From CAZBUK01 sp964495085 (lineage in GTDB: Bacteria; Bacteroidota; Ignavibacteria; T3Sed10-11), in NCBI GenBank assembly GCA_964495085.1, contig CAZBUK010000061.1, forward strand, positions 1 to 23,516: a stretch of 23,516 nt of DNA, read 5' to 3'. The notes under the pieces were generated by a model, which worked only from the letters and a program-made list of their open reading frames with translations, had not been told where the DNA came from and made no database searches. Made by a program: the position numbers and the translations under genes. Below, in pieces: positions 8,127-16,693 of this stretch. Numbering within the stretch: position 1 is the first letter of the stretch; each line of letters starts with the position of its first letter.

Positions 8127-9662
8127 CTATGCTGAGGATTGTCCCGCCGCCTGCCGGATAGTGATGATAACAAATTCCGCCGGCTTCAAGGGGGCGAATC
8201 CGACCTGAATATTCACCATGCCGGCGTTTATATCCGCCGCGGTGTTGGTGTCTGCACCGCATTTAACGAAATACGCCTGGCTCGGAGTCATACCTTGAAA
8301 CGCTCCCTCGCGAAATAAGTCGTGTAAAAATGTTCCGACCGATTGCCTGATGCGGGACCAGAGCGGTTCCCCGTTCGGCTCGAATACAGCCCATTGTGTC
8401 CCACGGTGTATACTCTCTTCGATATATAAAGCAAGCCTGCGTACCGGTATATACTTATACTCATCCGAAAGTCCATCCGCTCCGCGCAACGTTCTCGATC
8501 CCCACACAACAATTCCCGAGCCCTGAAAGGAGCGAAGACAGTTTACGCCGAGCGGGTTCAGCAGATTGTTATCTGCATCGCTTACCTGAACGCTCAACTC
8601 CTGAGCGCCGTGTAAGACTGCTTCCATCCCGGCGGGGGCTTTCCAGACACCCCGCTGCAGATCGGTGCGGGCTATCATCCCGGCAATAGATCCGGATGGA
8701 ACATAAGTATCCGTTTTATTATTCCGGAGCGGATCGTTCGCCTTCACTCTGGGAAAGTAGAGCGCCGCGTTACGACCGGAACCGGCAGTTGTTTCCGAGG
8801 AGATCGATTGATAATTCCGGTCATTGAGGATATCGCTTGCAGATTTCCATCCGGATGGCGCGTCGATCAACAGCATTGCCCTCCGTTTTTCGCAGTACTC
8901 CATCGCCTGTCTATATACAGACGGATGAGTTTCGCCTTCTCTTTTGTCGGGAGGTATACATAGTAAATTAAAGATATTCGCCGTCTCCAGAGCATAGATA
9001 CCTGTATTATGCTCAACCGAGCCCGCGTAGTCGAGAACGGTGAGCGGCAGACTGTCGACTCCCCCGGTAAACGGTCTTGGTACGCGGGTTGCAGATAGAT
9101 GCCTTCTTCTGTAATCGATATCTTCATCCGCGCATATCAACGTAGATTCCGCGTGTAGCACTCGGTCGATTCGTCGGTCGTTATCGAGAAAACCGACGTG
9201 CTCGATTATCTCCTGCGCCCCGGACGATATATCTCTGATGATCAGGGAAAAGGTGTTATTCCGCCTCCGACCGGCGTGATAACCGGGTATTGCTCTTTGT
9301 ACCTCGAGTCTTAAATGATTTCCCCATGTACCCGGATGGCGTGCCTGTAGCCTTAAAGCGCCGCGTACGATTTTTGCGCAACCATCCGTGTTCCCTTTTT
9401 TGTAGAGCCTGGCTACAATTGCATGAGTTCCGCCGTTCCGGAAGAAATCACGCACAGAGTAACTTAACGGATAATCCGATCCCAGCTCTCCGAATACCCG
9501 CTGATAATCACTATAGGAAAATAACGAGACCGGTTCATGGACAGGACCCCGGATAGTCCGACCGATAAATGCGGAAATGGACGTAGCTACTCCCGTGATG
9601 AGTCGTATCTCGCCTGGATTCTCCTCTCTATAAATTCCCGGTGTCGTTGACGATATCGGCAT
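8127..9662 (-). CDS. Contractile tail sheath protein (phage tail / eCIS type)
   Basis: A 511-residue protein starts MPISSTTPGIYREENPGE. The N-terminal part has the sheath signature TSISAFIGRTIRGPVHEPVSLFSYSDYQRVFGEL, then FFRNGGTHAIVARLYK (about 75-90). The middle has the ALLLIDAP-like block (RRAMLLIDAPSGW) and AALYFPRVKANDP. The C terminus has the conserved NPLGVNCLRSFQGSGIVVWGSRTL, YIPVRRLALYIEESI and VNIQVGFAPLKPAEFVIITI blocks. It is full length, with AAGGAG about 8 bp before the ATG. Such proteins polymerise around an inner tube and contract to drive it through a membrane. No tube, baseplate, spike, ATPase or terminator-cap gene is present in the window, so it is an isolated copy or a remnant. 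A secreted beta-propeller gene lies 72 bp upstream on the same strand. Confidence 0.92.
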   Translation of the reverse strand: MPISSTTPGIYREENPGEIRLITGVATSISAFIGRTIRGPVHEPVSLFSYSDYQRVFGELGSDYPLSYSVRDFFRNGGTHAIVARLYKKGNTDGCAKIVRGALRLQARHPGTWGNHLRLEVQRAIPGYHAGRRRNNTFSLIIRDISSGAQEIIEHVGFLDNDRRIDRVLHAESTLICADEDIDYRRRHLSATRVPRPFTGGVDSLPLTVLDYAGSVEHNTGIYALETANIFNLLCIPPDKREGETHPSVYRQAMEYCEKRRAMLLIDAPSGWKSASDILNDRNYQSISSETTAGSGRNAALYFPRVKANDPLRNNKTDTYVPSGSIAGMIARTDLQRGVWKAPAGMEAVLHGAQELSVQVSDADNNLLNPLGVNCLRSFQGSGIVVWGSRTLRGADGLSDEYKYIPVRRLALYIEESIHRGTQWAVFEPNGEPLWSRIRQSVGTFLHDLFREGAFQGMTPSQAYFVKCGADTNTAADINAGMVNIQVGFAPLKPAEFVIITIRQAAGQSSA

Positions 9663-9734
9663 AACGTCTCTCCTTATCGGTAAACACTTTTTTTATCTTG
9701 CGGAACGTCATTTAACAAACAAGCGATTTCCGGA

Positions 9735-10835
9735 TCATTCTCCGGTATATCCATCCGGGTTTATATAAAAATACGGTGCGCGCAACACTGCCATGCCGAC
9801 CTGCGATTTTCCCCCTTTCAGATAACTTCCATACGCCTCTGTTCGCGCCGTGCCGCCCCCGTACCCTTCATACCACATATAATAAAGCCCCTCGATCTTT
9901 TCGACCGTAGTAAACCAGATCGCACCTTCATCCCATTCACCCTCATCCCCCCGACTGAATATCGGATTGTGCGGATACTTTTCCCAATTGACAAGATCTT
10001 TCGAAATCGCGAGACCTGCATGGAACGGGTAATCTTTATGCCGGTCGGACCCGCAATATATCATATAGAAGAGTCCGCCCTCATAGAAGATTCGCGGCGT
10101 CTCGACGGTGAAACTGTCCCATTCACCCTCGGCACCGACGGCAAGCGAGAGAGACGGGGTCGGCTCGGCATATGTGTAGCCGTCGGTCGAAGTGGCGTAG
10201 TGGATCTGAAATCCCTTCCCGCCCGGCACTTCTTTCCAGAAGTAGAGGTAGAATATCCCATCATCGTAGACGACCTCCGGTGCGCCGCCGATGACGATCG
10301 GATTTTGCGCGTATTTGGTGAACCGGTAACCATCCTGGGAAACGGCGAGACAGATGGCCCGGTCCGCCAACGGACTTACCCCGGTGTAGTAAAGAAATAT
10401 CGTACCGTCGACAAGGATGGCAGCAGGATCGAGCGCATGTATCTCGTCCCATGATCCCGGCCCGCCGACATCGATGACCGGCTCCTCGACTATATCCCAT
10501 GTATAGCCGTCGAATTTCTCCTTCGTGATTGTCGCAACGCCAATCCTGTCATGCCCGTCGCGTTGACCGCGAAAATACATGAAGTATACATCGTCGATCA
10601 GGAGCAGATCCGGATTGGCAGTCTGCGATTCACGCCATGTACCGGAATCGGAGGGAAATATCGGATTACCGGGAAATCTTTCCCAGATAGATTCCGGGGA
10701 TACGGTTTCGTCCCGGAAGTTCTGTTCTGTGAAATCGTCATGGGCGAATTGGAGAGTTAAAGCCGGTGCAGGCAACGAAGAAATAATCAGGAGCAGAGCG
10801 ACAGCGAAGTAAATACGGAATGATATATTTTGCAT
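9735..10835 (-). CDS. Secreted five-bladed beta-propeller, glycosidase-like (GH43/GH130-like)
   Basis: A 366-residue protein with ATG at 10835 and AAGGA 8 bp upstream. An upstream in-frame start would add 12 residues before the signal peptide. MQNISFRIYFAVALLLIISSLPAPA is a signal peptide, with likely cleavage near residue 25. The rest is five repeats of roughly 60-70 residues with the pattern 'NPI...G.WD......P.....D..YYMYY.G', for example GNPIFPSDSGTWRES, GGPGSWDEIHALDPA, AQNPIVIGGAPEVVYDDG, GAEGEWDSFTVETPR and HNPIFSRGDEGEWDEGA. This is the five-bladed propeller of GH43/GH32/GH130-like proteins that act on glycans. The catalytic triad cannot be assigned with confidence, so activity and substrate are open. 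It is upstream of the sheath gene and may be co-transcribed with it. Confidence 0.8.
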   Translation of the reverse strand: MQNISFRIYFAVALLLIISSLPAPALTLQFAHDDFTEQNFRDETVSPESIWERFPGNPIFPSDSGTWRESQTANPDLLLIDDVYFMYFRGQRDGHDRIGVATITKEKFDGYTWDIVEEPVIDVGGPGSWDEIHALDPAAILVDGTIFLYYTGVSPLADRAICLAVSQDGYRFTKYAQNPIVIGGAPEVVYDDGIFYLYFWKEVPGGKGFQIHYATSTDGYTYAEPTPSLSLAVGAEGEWDSFTVETPRIFYEGGLFYMIYCGSDRHKDYPFHAGLAISKDLVNWEKYPHNPIFSRGDEGEWDEGAIWFTTVEKIEGLYYMWYEGYGGGTARTEAYGSYLKGGKSQVGMAVLRAPYFYINPDGYTGE

Positions 10836-10870
10836 TTTTATGTTCCTTGGTCGGGTAGGATGCTGGAACA

Positions 10871-11157
10871 ACGGATTATACGGAATAACGGATTATACCG
10901 ATAAAACGGAACAACGGATTATACCGATAAAACGGAACAACNNNNNNNNNNNNNNNNNNNNNNNNNNNNNNNNNNNNNNNNNNNNNNNNNNNNNNNNNNN
11001 NNNNNNNNNNNNNNNNNNNNNNNNNNNNNNNNNNNNNNNNNCAACGGATTATACCGATAAAACGGAACAACGGATTATACCGATAAAACGGAACAACGGA
11101 TTATACCGATAAAACGGAACAACGGATTATACGGATAAAACGGATAATACGGGTAAT
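10871..11157. repeat. Nested tandem repeat: 26-bp units built from 9-mers
   Basis: Each 26-bp unit is ACGGATTAT, ACCGATAAA, ACGGAACA (9+9+8). Complete copies are at 10888-10913, 10914-10939, 11044-11069, 11070-11095 and 11096-11121. The left edge (10871-10887) is a 9+8 partial. The right edge (11122-11157) is four perfect 9-base steps: ACGGATTAT, ACGGATAAA, ACGGATAAT, ACGGGTAAT. The visible copies are identical, while the edges are degenerate. The period is not a multiple of three and there are no unique spacers, so it is neither coding nor CRISPR. It begins 35 bp upstream of the beta-propeller start codon. True copy number is unknown because of the internal gap. Confidence 0.9.
10942..11041. 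other. Assembly gap of 100 Ns
   Basis: Exactly 100 Ns lie inside the 26-bp tandem repeat, the usual placeholder length for a scaffold join of unknown size. Both sides end in the same repeat unit, which is consistent with a true neighbour collapsed by the assembler but could also be a repeat-driven false join. Confidence 0.97.
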
Positions 11158-11190
11158 TCCGAAAAATCTAAATGGTGCTCACTGAAGAAG

Positions 11191-11226
11191 TCAGGCTTAC
11201 CTCCCGACAGGTCGGGATCACCCTGA
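11191..11226. repeat. Palindromic element 1
   Basis: Inner arms TCCCGAC and GTCGGGA (11202-11217, AG centre) are perfect. Outer arms TCAGG (11191-11195) and CCTGA (11222-11226) extend the dyad. The core recurs at 11322-11337, so it looks like a dispersed hairpin (REP- or MITE-like) element. Confidence 0.55.
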
Positions 11227-11286
11227 GTTAGCTCTAAAACGATTTAATCTATCATTGTAATGACATTGCTGGAATATTATTAACCT

Positions 11287-11355
11287 CCTGCCTCCCACCT
11301 GCCCAGCTAAGGCGGGGTCTCTCCCGACTTGTCGGGAAGGGGGGGGTGAGGCTGC
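11287..11355. repeat. Palindromic element 2
   Basis: The core TCCCGAC and GTCGGGA (11322-11337, TT centre) matches element 1. Flanking C-rich (CTGCCTCCCACC) and G-rich (GGGGGGGTGAGGCTG) runs are imperfect complements and would extend the hairpin. No terminal gene or transposase is present. It may be a non-autonomous mobile or REP-like element. Confidence 0.45.
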
Positions 11356-11404
11356 AAGGAAGCTGCCTGTTATTTGTGATTCTCAGCAAAGTCGAGGGTG
11401 ACTT

Positions 11405-11426
11405 TTAGTTCTTCAGCGAGAACTAA
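11405..11426. terminator. Hairpin downstream of the yihY-like gene
   Basis: TTAGTTCT (11405-11412) and AGAACTAA (11419-11426) form a perfect 8-bp stem with a 6-base loop, 20 bp beyond the stop of the minus-strand gene. It is AT-rich and not followed by a U tract on the minus strand, so its role as a terminator is uncertain. Confidence 0.3.
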
Positions 11427-11445
11427 GTAAACTGATGTTCCGCCT

Positions 11446-12351
11446 TTATTGGACACCGTTATGCGGGGCATCTCCGACGAAATCCTTCTGGCCAAGGTTC
11501 TTTCCCGCCGGCGCGTAGTGCTCGACAACGGCGTTCAATTCGGCTCCGAAGAGCAGGACTGCGGCGGAGATAAAGAAGAACATCATCAGGACGATAATCG
11601 TACCGATACTCCCGTACACCGCGCTGTAATCCGCGAAGTTTTGAATATAGTAGCTGAATCCCTGAGATGCGGCAATCCAGACAATGACCGAGAGAATGGA
11701 TCCGGGGGATATGAAGCGTAGTTTCTGTTTGACATCCGGCGCGACATAATATACAAATGCAACTGCCAGCATGAGAAGCACGAGCGCAACCGGCCATCGC
11801 AGCCAGAGCCAGATGATGACGATGAACTGCCGGATTCCGATTAATCCTGCAAGCCACTCCATGATCTGAGGCCCGAGGACCATAAATAACGCCGCCACAA
11901 TAAGCGTTCCCGCGACTCCGAACGTATACAGGATCGAGAGCGGGAATAATTTATAGAACGGCCTCCCCTCCTTGACCTTGTAGACGACGTTCATGGCGTT
12001 CATCGCGGATCGCATGGCTCCGGACGCCGTCCAGATCGCGATCAGTATACTGATCGAGAGTACGTCACCCCTGGGCCTCGCAACTTCATCGATCAATCCA
12101 TCGATCTGATTCATGGCTTGATCGGGCAGAAAATAATCGATCCGGTTTCGGATCCAATCGAAATAATATTCAAGATCGAATAAGCCGAGCAGCGCGATAA
12201 GAACGATAATAAAGGGAACCAGCGAGAACAACGCCTGAAAAGCGAGCGCCGCCGCATAGGTCAGCATGTCGTTCTCCAGATAATACTTGACCGTCTGTTT
12301 CATGAGTCCGAAAGGACCTATGCCGCGGAGGCCGGGTATTTTCAATGCCAT
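11446..12351 (-). CDS. YihY/virulence factor BrkB family membrane protein
   Basis: A 301-residue inner-membrane protein. The family signature is at the N terminus: YYLENDMLTYAAALAFQALFSLVPFIIVLIALLGL (about 24-58). It is followed by FLPDQ, the IWTASGAMRSAMNAMNVVYKV block (about 105-130), several hydrophobic helices, YYVAPDVKQKLRFISPGSILSVIVWIAASQGFSYYIQNFADYSAVYGSIGTIIVLMMFFFISAAVLLFGAELNAV, and a polar tail. About six transmembrane helices are expected. AGGAG lies 8 bp before the ATG. The length and ending GAELN are typical. The molecular function of the family is not established; older 'ribonuclease BN' labels are wrong for it. No operon partner is evident, since the upstream TrpB2 gene ends about 300 bp away. 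Confidence 0.93.
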   Translation of the reverse strand: MALKIPGLRGIGPFGLMKQTVKYYLENDMLTYAAALAFQALFSLVPFIIVLIALLGLFDLEYYFDWIRNRIDYFLPDQAMNQIDGLIDEVARPRGDVLSISILIAIWTASGAMRSAMNAMNVVYKVKEGRPFYKLFPLSILYTFGVAGTLIVAALFMVLGPQIMEWLAGLIGIRQFIVIIWLWLRWPVALVLLMLAVAFVYYVAPDVKQKLRFISPGSILSVIVWIAASQGFSYYIQNFADYSAVYGSIGTIIVLMMFFFISAAVLLFGAELNAVVEHYAPAGKNLGQKDFVGDAPHNGVQ

Positions 12352-12600
12352 CTTTACGTCTCCTGTGTTCGGAAGAAAAGCTGCCGGGTTACTACTTCCG
12401 GAATTATTCTATTGTGCGGATCGCGGACCGGATAGAATTGCTTATCCGCATGTATCCGGAAGGTGAGTAATTCGGAGAAAAACGAGTTCATGCAACACAT
12501 CTCCGTCGCCGGCAGTAACGCTCAGATATTCCTTTCTGCGGAAATTCGGGTATGAAGTTCAACAATCACCCGGGAGCTTATGCCGGAGCGAAAAAGGGAA

Positions 12601-12635
12601 TCCGGGTTTCAGCGCTTTCTGCGGGTCCACCCGGA
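12601..12635 (-). terminator. Probable intrinsic terminator after the TrpB2 gene
   Basis: TCCGGGT (12601-12607) and ACCCGGA (12629-12635) form a perfect 7-bp GC-rich stem starting 12 bp after the TrpB2 stop. On the minus-strand transcript it is followed by TTCCCTTTTTCG, a broken U tract. The 21-base loop is long. Confidence 0.45.
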
Positions 12636-12647
12636 CTCCGAGACTTT

Positions 12648-14003
12648 CTATCCGACAGCCGGTAGTATCGCGATAGATTTCTGGATTTCCTCTTCCGGGT
12701 ATTCGTATTCCTCCAGCCTCCCTTCGAGAAATTCCTGATACGAAGCGAGATCAAAGAACCCATGGCCGGAATAATTAAAAACGATGCATTTTGATTCCCC
12801 GGTTTCTTTGCATTTTTCCGCTTCCTGTATCGCCGCCCGTATCGCGTGAGCGGTTTCGGGGGCGGGGACCATGCCCTCGGTACGGGCGAATTTCATCGCT
12901 GCTTCGAACACCTCGATCTGATTATACGCACGGGCTTCGATCACCTTATCGTGGACAAGCGAACAGAGGAGCGGCGAATCGCCATGGTAGCGGAGACCGC
13001 CCGCGTGGATACCTGCGGGGATAAAGTCATGCCCCAGCGTGTACATTTTCATGAGCGGCGTCATTTTCGCCATGTCGCCATGGTCGTACCGGTATGGTCC
13101 CTTCGTAAGGGTCGGGCAGGCCGTCGGCTCCGCACCGATGAACGTCATATCCCGCTTCCCGTCGATCTTATCCTTAACGAACGGAAAAGCCAATCCGGCG
13201 AAGTTGCTCCCCCCGCCGACACAGCCGATGATGACATCGGCCCGGTCGCCCGCAAGCTCGAGCTGCTTCTTCACTTCAAGTCCGATCACCGATTGATGGA
13301 GACAGACATGATTCAGCACGCTGCCGAGAGAATAATTCACGTCCTCGTGCGTCGCGGCGTCTTCTACCGCCTCGCTGATCGCGATCCCGAGCGAGCCGCG
13401 TGATTTCGGATCCTCCCTCAGTATCGCACGTCCGAAATTCGTCCTGTCCGTCGGGGACGGGTAGCACTCTGCTCCCCACGTCTGCATCAGGATTTTCCGG
13501 TACGGCTTCTGATCGTAGGATACGCGCACCATATACACACGGCACTTCATGCCGAGGAGCTGCGTTGCGAATGCAAGCGCGCTTCCCCACTGACCCGCTC
13601 CCGTCTCTGTAGCAAGCGTCGTGATGCCTTCGGCTTTATTGTAATATGCCTGTGCTACCGCCGTGTTCGGTTTGTGCGATCCGGGGGGCGATACGCTCTC
13701 ATCCTTAAAATAGATTCGGGCGGGAGTTCCAAGCGCTCTCTCGAGACGGATCGCCCGCCTCAGCGGAGTCGGCCGCCAGATTTTCAGAATATCGAGAATC
13801 TCATCCGGGATATCGATCCACCGTTCCTGACTCACCTCCTGCCGAATCAGCTCCATGGGAAATATTGCCGCCAGGTCCTGCGGACCGACCTGAGATCCGT
13901 CGGGTTTCAACGGCGGCGGGAGCGGTGTGACGAGATCAGGCTGGATATTATACCATTGCTGCGGAATCTCGTTCGGTGAAAGCGATATCCTGTAATTCTC
14001 CAT
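12648..14003 (-). CDS. trpB2: TrpB-like PLP enzyme (TrpB2 type tryptophan synthase beta subunit)
   Basis: A 451-residue protein, longer than the usual TrpB1 of about 400. The PLP lysine is K111 in PPGSHKPNTA. The catalytic-acid block is TETGAGQWG (132-140, Glu133). The phosphate-binding loop is GGGSN (263-267). The N-terminal block PQQWYNIQPDL, WRPTPLRRAIRLE and the C-terminal FNYSGHGFFDL block match TrpB2 rather than TrpB1. TrpB enzymes condense indole with L-serine to tryptophan. TrpB2 proteins often lack an adjacent TrpA and are thought to act alone or to salvage indole. No other trp gene is in the window. AAGGAG lies about 9 bp before the ATG. A likely terminator follows. Confidence 0.93.
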   Translation of the reverse strand: MENYRISLSPNEIPQQWYNIQPDLVTPLPPPLKPDGSQVGPQDLAAIFPMELIRQEVSQERWIDIPDEILDILKIWRPTPLRRAIRLERALGTPARIYFKDESVSPPGSHKPNTAVAQAYYNKAEGITTLATETGAGQWGSALAFATQLLGMKCRVYMVRVSYDQKPYRKILMQTWGAECYPSPTDRTNFGRAILREDPKSRGSLGIAISEAVEDAATHEDVNYSLGSVLNHVCLHQSVIGLEVKKQLELAGDRADVIIGCVGGGSNFAGLAFPFVKDKIDGKRDMTFIGAEPTACPTLTKGPYRYDHGDMAKMTPLMKMYTLGHDFIPAGIHAGGLRYHGDSPLLCSLVHDKVIEARAYNQIEVFEAAMKFARTEGMVPAPETAHAIRAAIQEAEKCKETGESKCIVFNYSGHGFFDLASYQEFLEGRLEEYEYPEEEIQKSIAILPAVG

Positions 14004-14431
14004 GGGTTAGTGCTCCTTGAATAGGTTGAGAAATGTGAACGGCGATTTTCCTGTTATACGCCCGATCGATTCTGTTTCTGACCGAGAACGGCAGGGTTCC
14101 GATATATCCCATACTTACAAATCGGGGGTCTATCTTACCGGTTATTCTTCCCCGAAGCAAGTAACGAACGGAAGACACCGGAGCCGGTGCAGATCTTGAA
14201 GAGAGTGACAGCAGTTTCAAGGTTTGCAAATCGCCGCCGGAGGAATATGCTTTCAGTATACAAAGGAGAGTCAAATATATCAAGGAGGGACGGTTTAAAG
14301 ACAGGCCTGTCCACATGCATGTTTCGTCCGGCTCGTGCCCGGATCATCCTGAACATCGGACATGCGCGCGGTTTGTCGAATCATAGCGGGCGAACCGGTG
14401 TTCGGAGCAACTCCGCCGGCTCGCCGTAAGT
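14004..14431. other. 428-bp spacer, no gene recognised
   Basis: This lies between the TrpB2 start and the phosphatase stop. Several short open frames occur on both strands but none has a ribosome site or recognisable domain. A small hairpin CGGAG/CTCCG (14403-14415) is near the phosphatase stop but has no U tract. Confidence 0.45.
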
Positions 14432-16693
14432 CTATCGCATCTTCACAGCGATGAATGTCATATCGTCAGTGAAGGGACGGCAATTACACCAATCATTGGC
14501 TATACCGATAAACCGATCGATTATTTCCCGCGGCGGCAGATCTCCGATCTCAGACAGTTCGCGATTAAGATAATCGAAACCGATCATCTCTCCTCGATCG
14601 TTCATCAGTTCAGCGAATCCGTCGCTTGCGAGCAGAATAACGTCTCCGGTATTCAATCGTGTCTCGAGAAGCCTGTACGGATACCGGCCGAAAGCGCCAA
14701 GCGGGAGCCCGCTCAGAGGAAACTCCTCGACTGATTTGTCGGCGGCGCGGTAGACCAACGCGGGCGGCATACCTGCACCGATCATCGATACTTTATCCTG
14801 ATTCAGCCGGAGAAGTGCGAATGCCATAAAAAGTTTCTGGAAATTCATTTTCCGCAATGATGCGGACGATCTGGTTAAAATATCGGCCAGGTCCTGGTCG
14901 TCTGCGAGCAAATTAAAGAGACTTTTTGTGGCTGTGACAATGGTGCCGGCCTGGATACCGTGGCTGGTCGCGTCGCCTATGGCGATCGTGAGCGTTCCGT
15001 CGTCGCTCAGGTGGAAATCGTAGTAATCGCCCCCGACCTCGGTGGCAGTATTCATCGACGCTGCGATATCGTAGAGCGGGTAGTCCGGAATAACGGATGG
15101 GAGCATGGAGAGCTGTAAATCCCGGGCGGATTGCAATTCCCGCATGGTCCGTTCGTTCTCCGTTTCCAGGATTTTTGCCCGTACCTCGGCGGCTTCGGTC
15201 CTCAGACGCGCCTGCTCTGCTTCAGCCTGCAGCATCTTCTGCGTCGATGCATTCGCGTGTTTCCGGAGTCTCGCCCGATTGAACAACAGCACCACAATAA
15301 CCAGCGACAAGGTAAATCCGCCGAGCAGCAAACTTATCCATAGCTTCTGGACCTTCCGCGACTGCTGCAGCAGATCGATTTCCTGCTGCTGCTCCCGGGC
15401 ACGGTACTGCGCTTTTAGATCGGCCAGGACGGTTTGACTCTCGGCATTGAACAAAGAATCGCGTATATCCATATAATTTTTAAATGCATCGAGCGCTTCG
15501 ACATGGTATCCGTTCACTTCGTATAAAGAGCCCAGATTCCTGTAAGCACGTTCGAGCAATTCGAGGTTTCGAATATCATGTGCAATCTCCAGAGCCTGCC
15601 GGGCCATAATCAGAGACGAATCCGCCCATCCAAGACTGGAATAAACCCTTGCAAGCTGACCGTACGAGCCGGCCATGCCGAATCGGTCTCCCAGATCGGT
15701 GCGTATCCGGAGTGCGCGTTTATGAATCCGAAGCGCCTCTTCGTTATTTCCCAGGTAGAATTCGATATTCGCGACGTTGTTCAGGCCGATAGAAATATCG
15801 TACAAATTATCCATTCTTTCCCAGAATTCAAGGGCCTGCCTGTAATATGGTGCAGCCTCTCCAAAATTGCCAAGAAGCTCATGGATCGCCCCGATACTGT
15901 TGAGCGTTGTGGCGGTTTCATGCTCAAGCCCTAATTCTCTCCATTCACGTAGTGCCTGCCGATAGAGGCGGAGCGCTTCGGGATAGTCTTTTATTTTCTG
16001 ATGGAGGATTCCCATATTATGGAGTGACCCAGCAACTCCGCGGCGGTCTCCCGATACCCGGCGTATCTCAAGCGCCTGATGATGATGCTTCAGCGCCTCA
16101 TCGTATATTCCGGTAACGTCGTAAATGATGCCGATCAAAGAGAGCGAATTTGCAATTTCTCTCTGATCTCCATTACGTTGGTCGATTTCAAGAGCTCCCT
16201 GATGCGCCTGTAAGGCATCTTCATACCTGCTTTGCCTGCGGTACACCATTCCCATCTCATTGAGCATCCTCGCCCTGAGGGAAATGGAGCTTCTTCCTAG
16301 GGTTTCTAAACCTTGCTCCAGCACACCAATTGCCGCTGAAAATTGGCCCCGATTACGATATATCCGCCCTTGAATGCGGATCGCACGCGCTTTCCCGAAA
16401 CGATAATCCGCTGCCGACGCCTTTTCGAACGCCCTCTCCGCATATGTCCATGCAGAATCGAGATCGTTCAGATGCACATACGCCCAGCTTATGGCGCACA
16501 ATATTTCCGCTTCGGCGTTCATTTCGGAAGCAACCGTGAGCAGTTTCAATGCATCTTGGCCGAGGTGAATCGCTTCCGGAGGATTTTCAGAAGAGAGCTC
16601 GTGAAGCTGTTCTATGGTAGGATAGGATTGAATGCCCGGCGATAAATGAGTTATCGCTAGTGCTAGACAGCCGGATATGAGCGCTTTTTTCAT
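14432..16693 (-). CDS. TPR-repeat, membrane-anchored SpoIIE/RsbU-type PP2C phosphatase
   Basis: A 753-residue protein. An N-terminal signal or anchor (MKKALISGCLALAITHLSPG) is followed by a TPR array (about 35-430) with repeats such as YEDALQAHQGALEI, YDEALKHHHQALEI, YPEALRLYRQAL and NEEALRIHKRALRI. One transmembrane helix is at about 450-470 (LWISLLLGGFTLSLVIVVLLF), then a coiled coil to about 525 and the PP2C-type SpoIIE domain (about 529-753). Metal-binding acids are D556/D559 in GGDYYDF, D574 in IGDATSHG and D743/D744 in TDDMTF. All appear intact, so it should be an active serine phosphatase acting in the cytoplasm, with a periplasmic TPR sensor. The target is probably an anti-sigma-factor antagonist, but none is in the window. 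ATG at 16693 is used; a TTG two codons earlier is possible and neither has a strong ribosome site. Confidence 0.9.
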   Translation of the reverse strand: MKKALISGCLALAITHLSPGIQSYPTIEQLHELSSENPPEAIHLGQDALKLLTVASEMNAEAEILCAISWAYVHLNDLDSAWTYAERAFEKASAADYRFGKARAIRIQGRIYRNRGQFSAAIGVLEQGLETLGRSSISLRARMLNEMGMVYRRQSRYEDALQAHQGALEIDQRNGDQREIANSLSLIGIIYDVTGIYDEALKHHHQALEIRRVSGDRRGVAGSLHNMGILHQKIKDYPEALRLYRQALREWRELGLEHETATTLNSIGAIHELLGNFGEAAPYYRQALEFWERMDNLYDISIGLNNVANIEFYLGNNEEALRIHKRALRIRTDLGDRFGMAGSYGQLARVYSSLGWADSSLIMARQALEIAHDIRNLELLERAYRNLGSLYEVNGYHVEALDAFKNYMDIRDSLFNAESQTVLADLKAQYRAREQQQEIDLLQQSRKVQKLWISLLLGGFTLSLVIVVLLFNRARLRKHANASTQKMLQAEAEQARLRTEAAEVRAKILETENERTMRELQSARDLQLSMLPSVIPDYPLYDIAASMNTATEVGGDYYDFHLSDDGTLTIAIGDATSHGIQAGTIVTATKSLFNLLADDQDLADILTRSSASLRKMNFQKLFMAFALLRLNQDKVSMIGAGMPPALVYRAADKSVEEFPLSGLPLGAFGRYPYRLLETRLNTGDVILLASDGFAELMNDRGEMIGFDYLNRELSEIGDLPPREIIDRFIGIANDWCNCRPFTDDMTFIAVKMR

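Noticed and set aside
8127..9662. Prophage
   Set aside because: Only a sheath is present; no capsid, terminase, integrase or attachment sites, and the neighbours are cellular genes.
10840..11112. Coding reading of the tandem repeat
   Set aside because: The 26-bp period is not a multiple of three, the frame runs through Ns, and there is no ribosome site.
10871..11157. CRISPR array
   Set aside because: Units are contiguous with no unique spacers and there are no cas genes.
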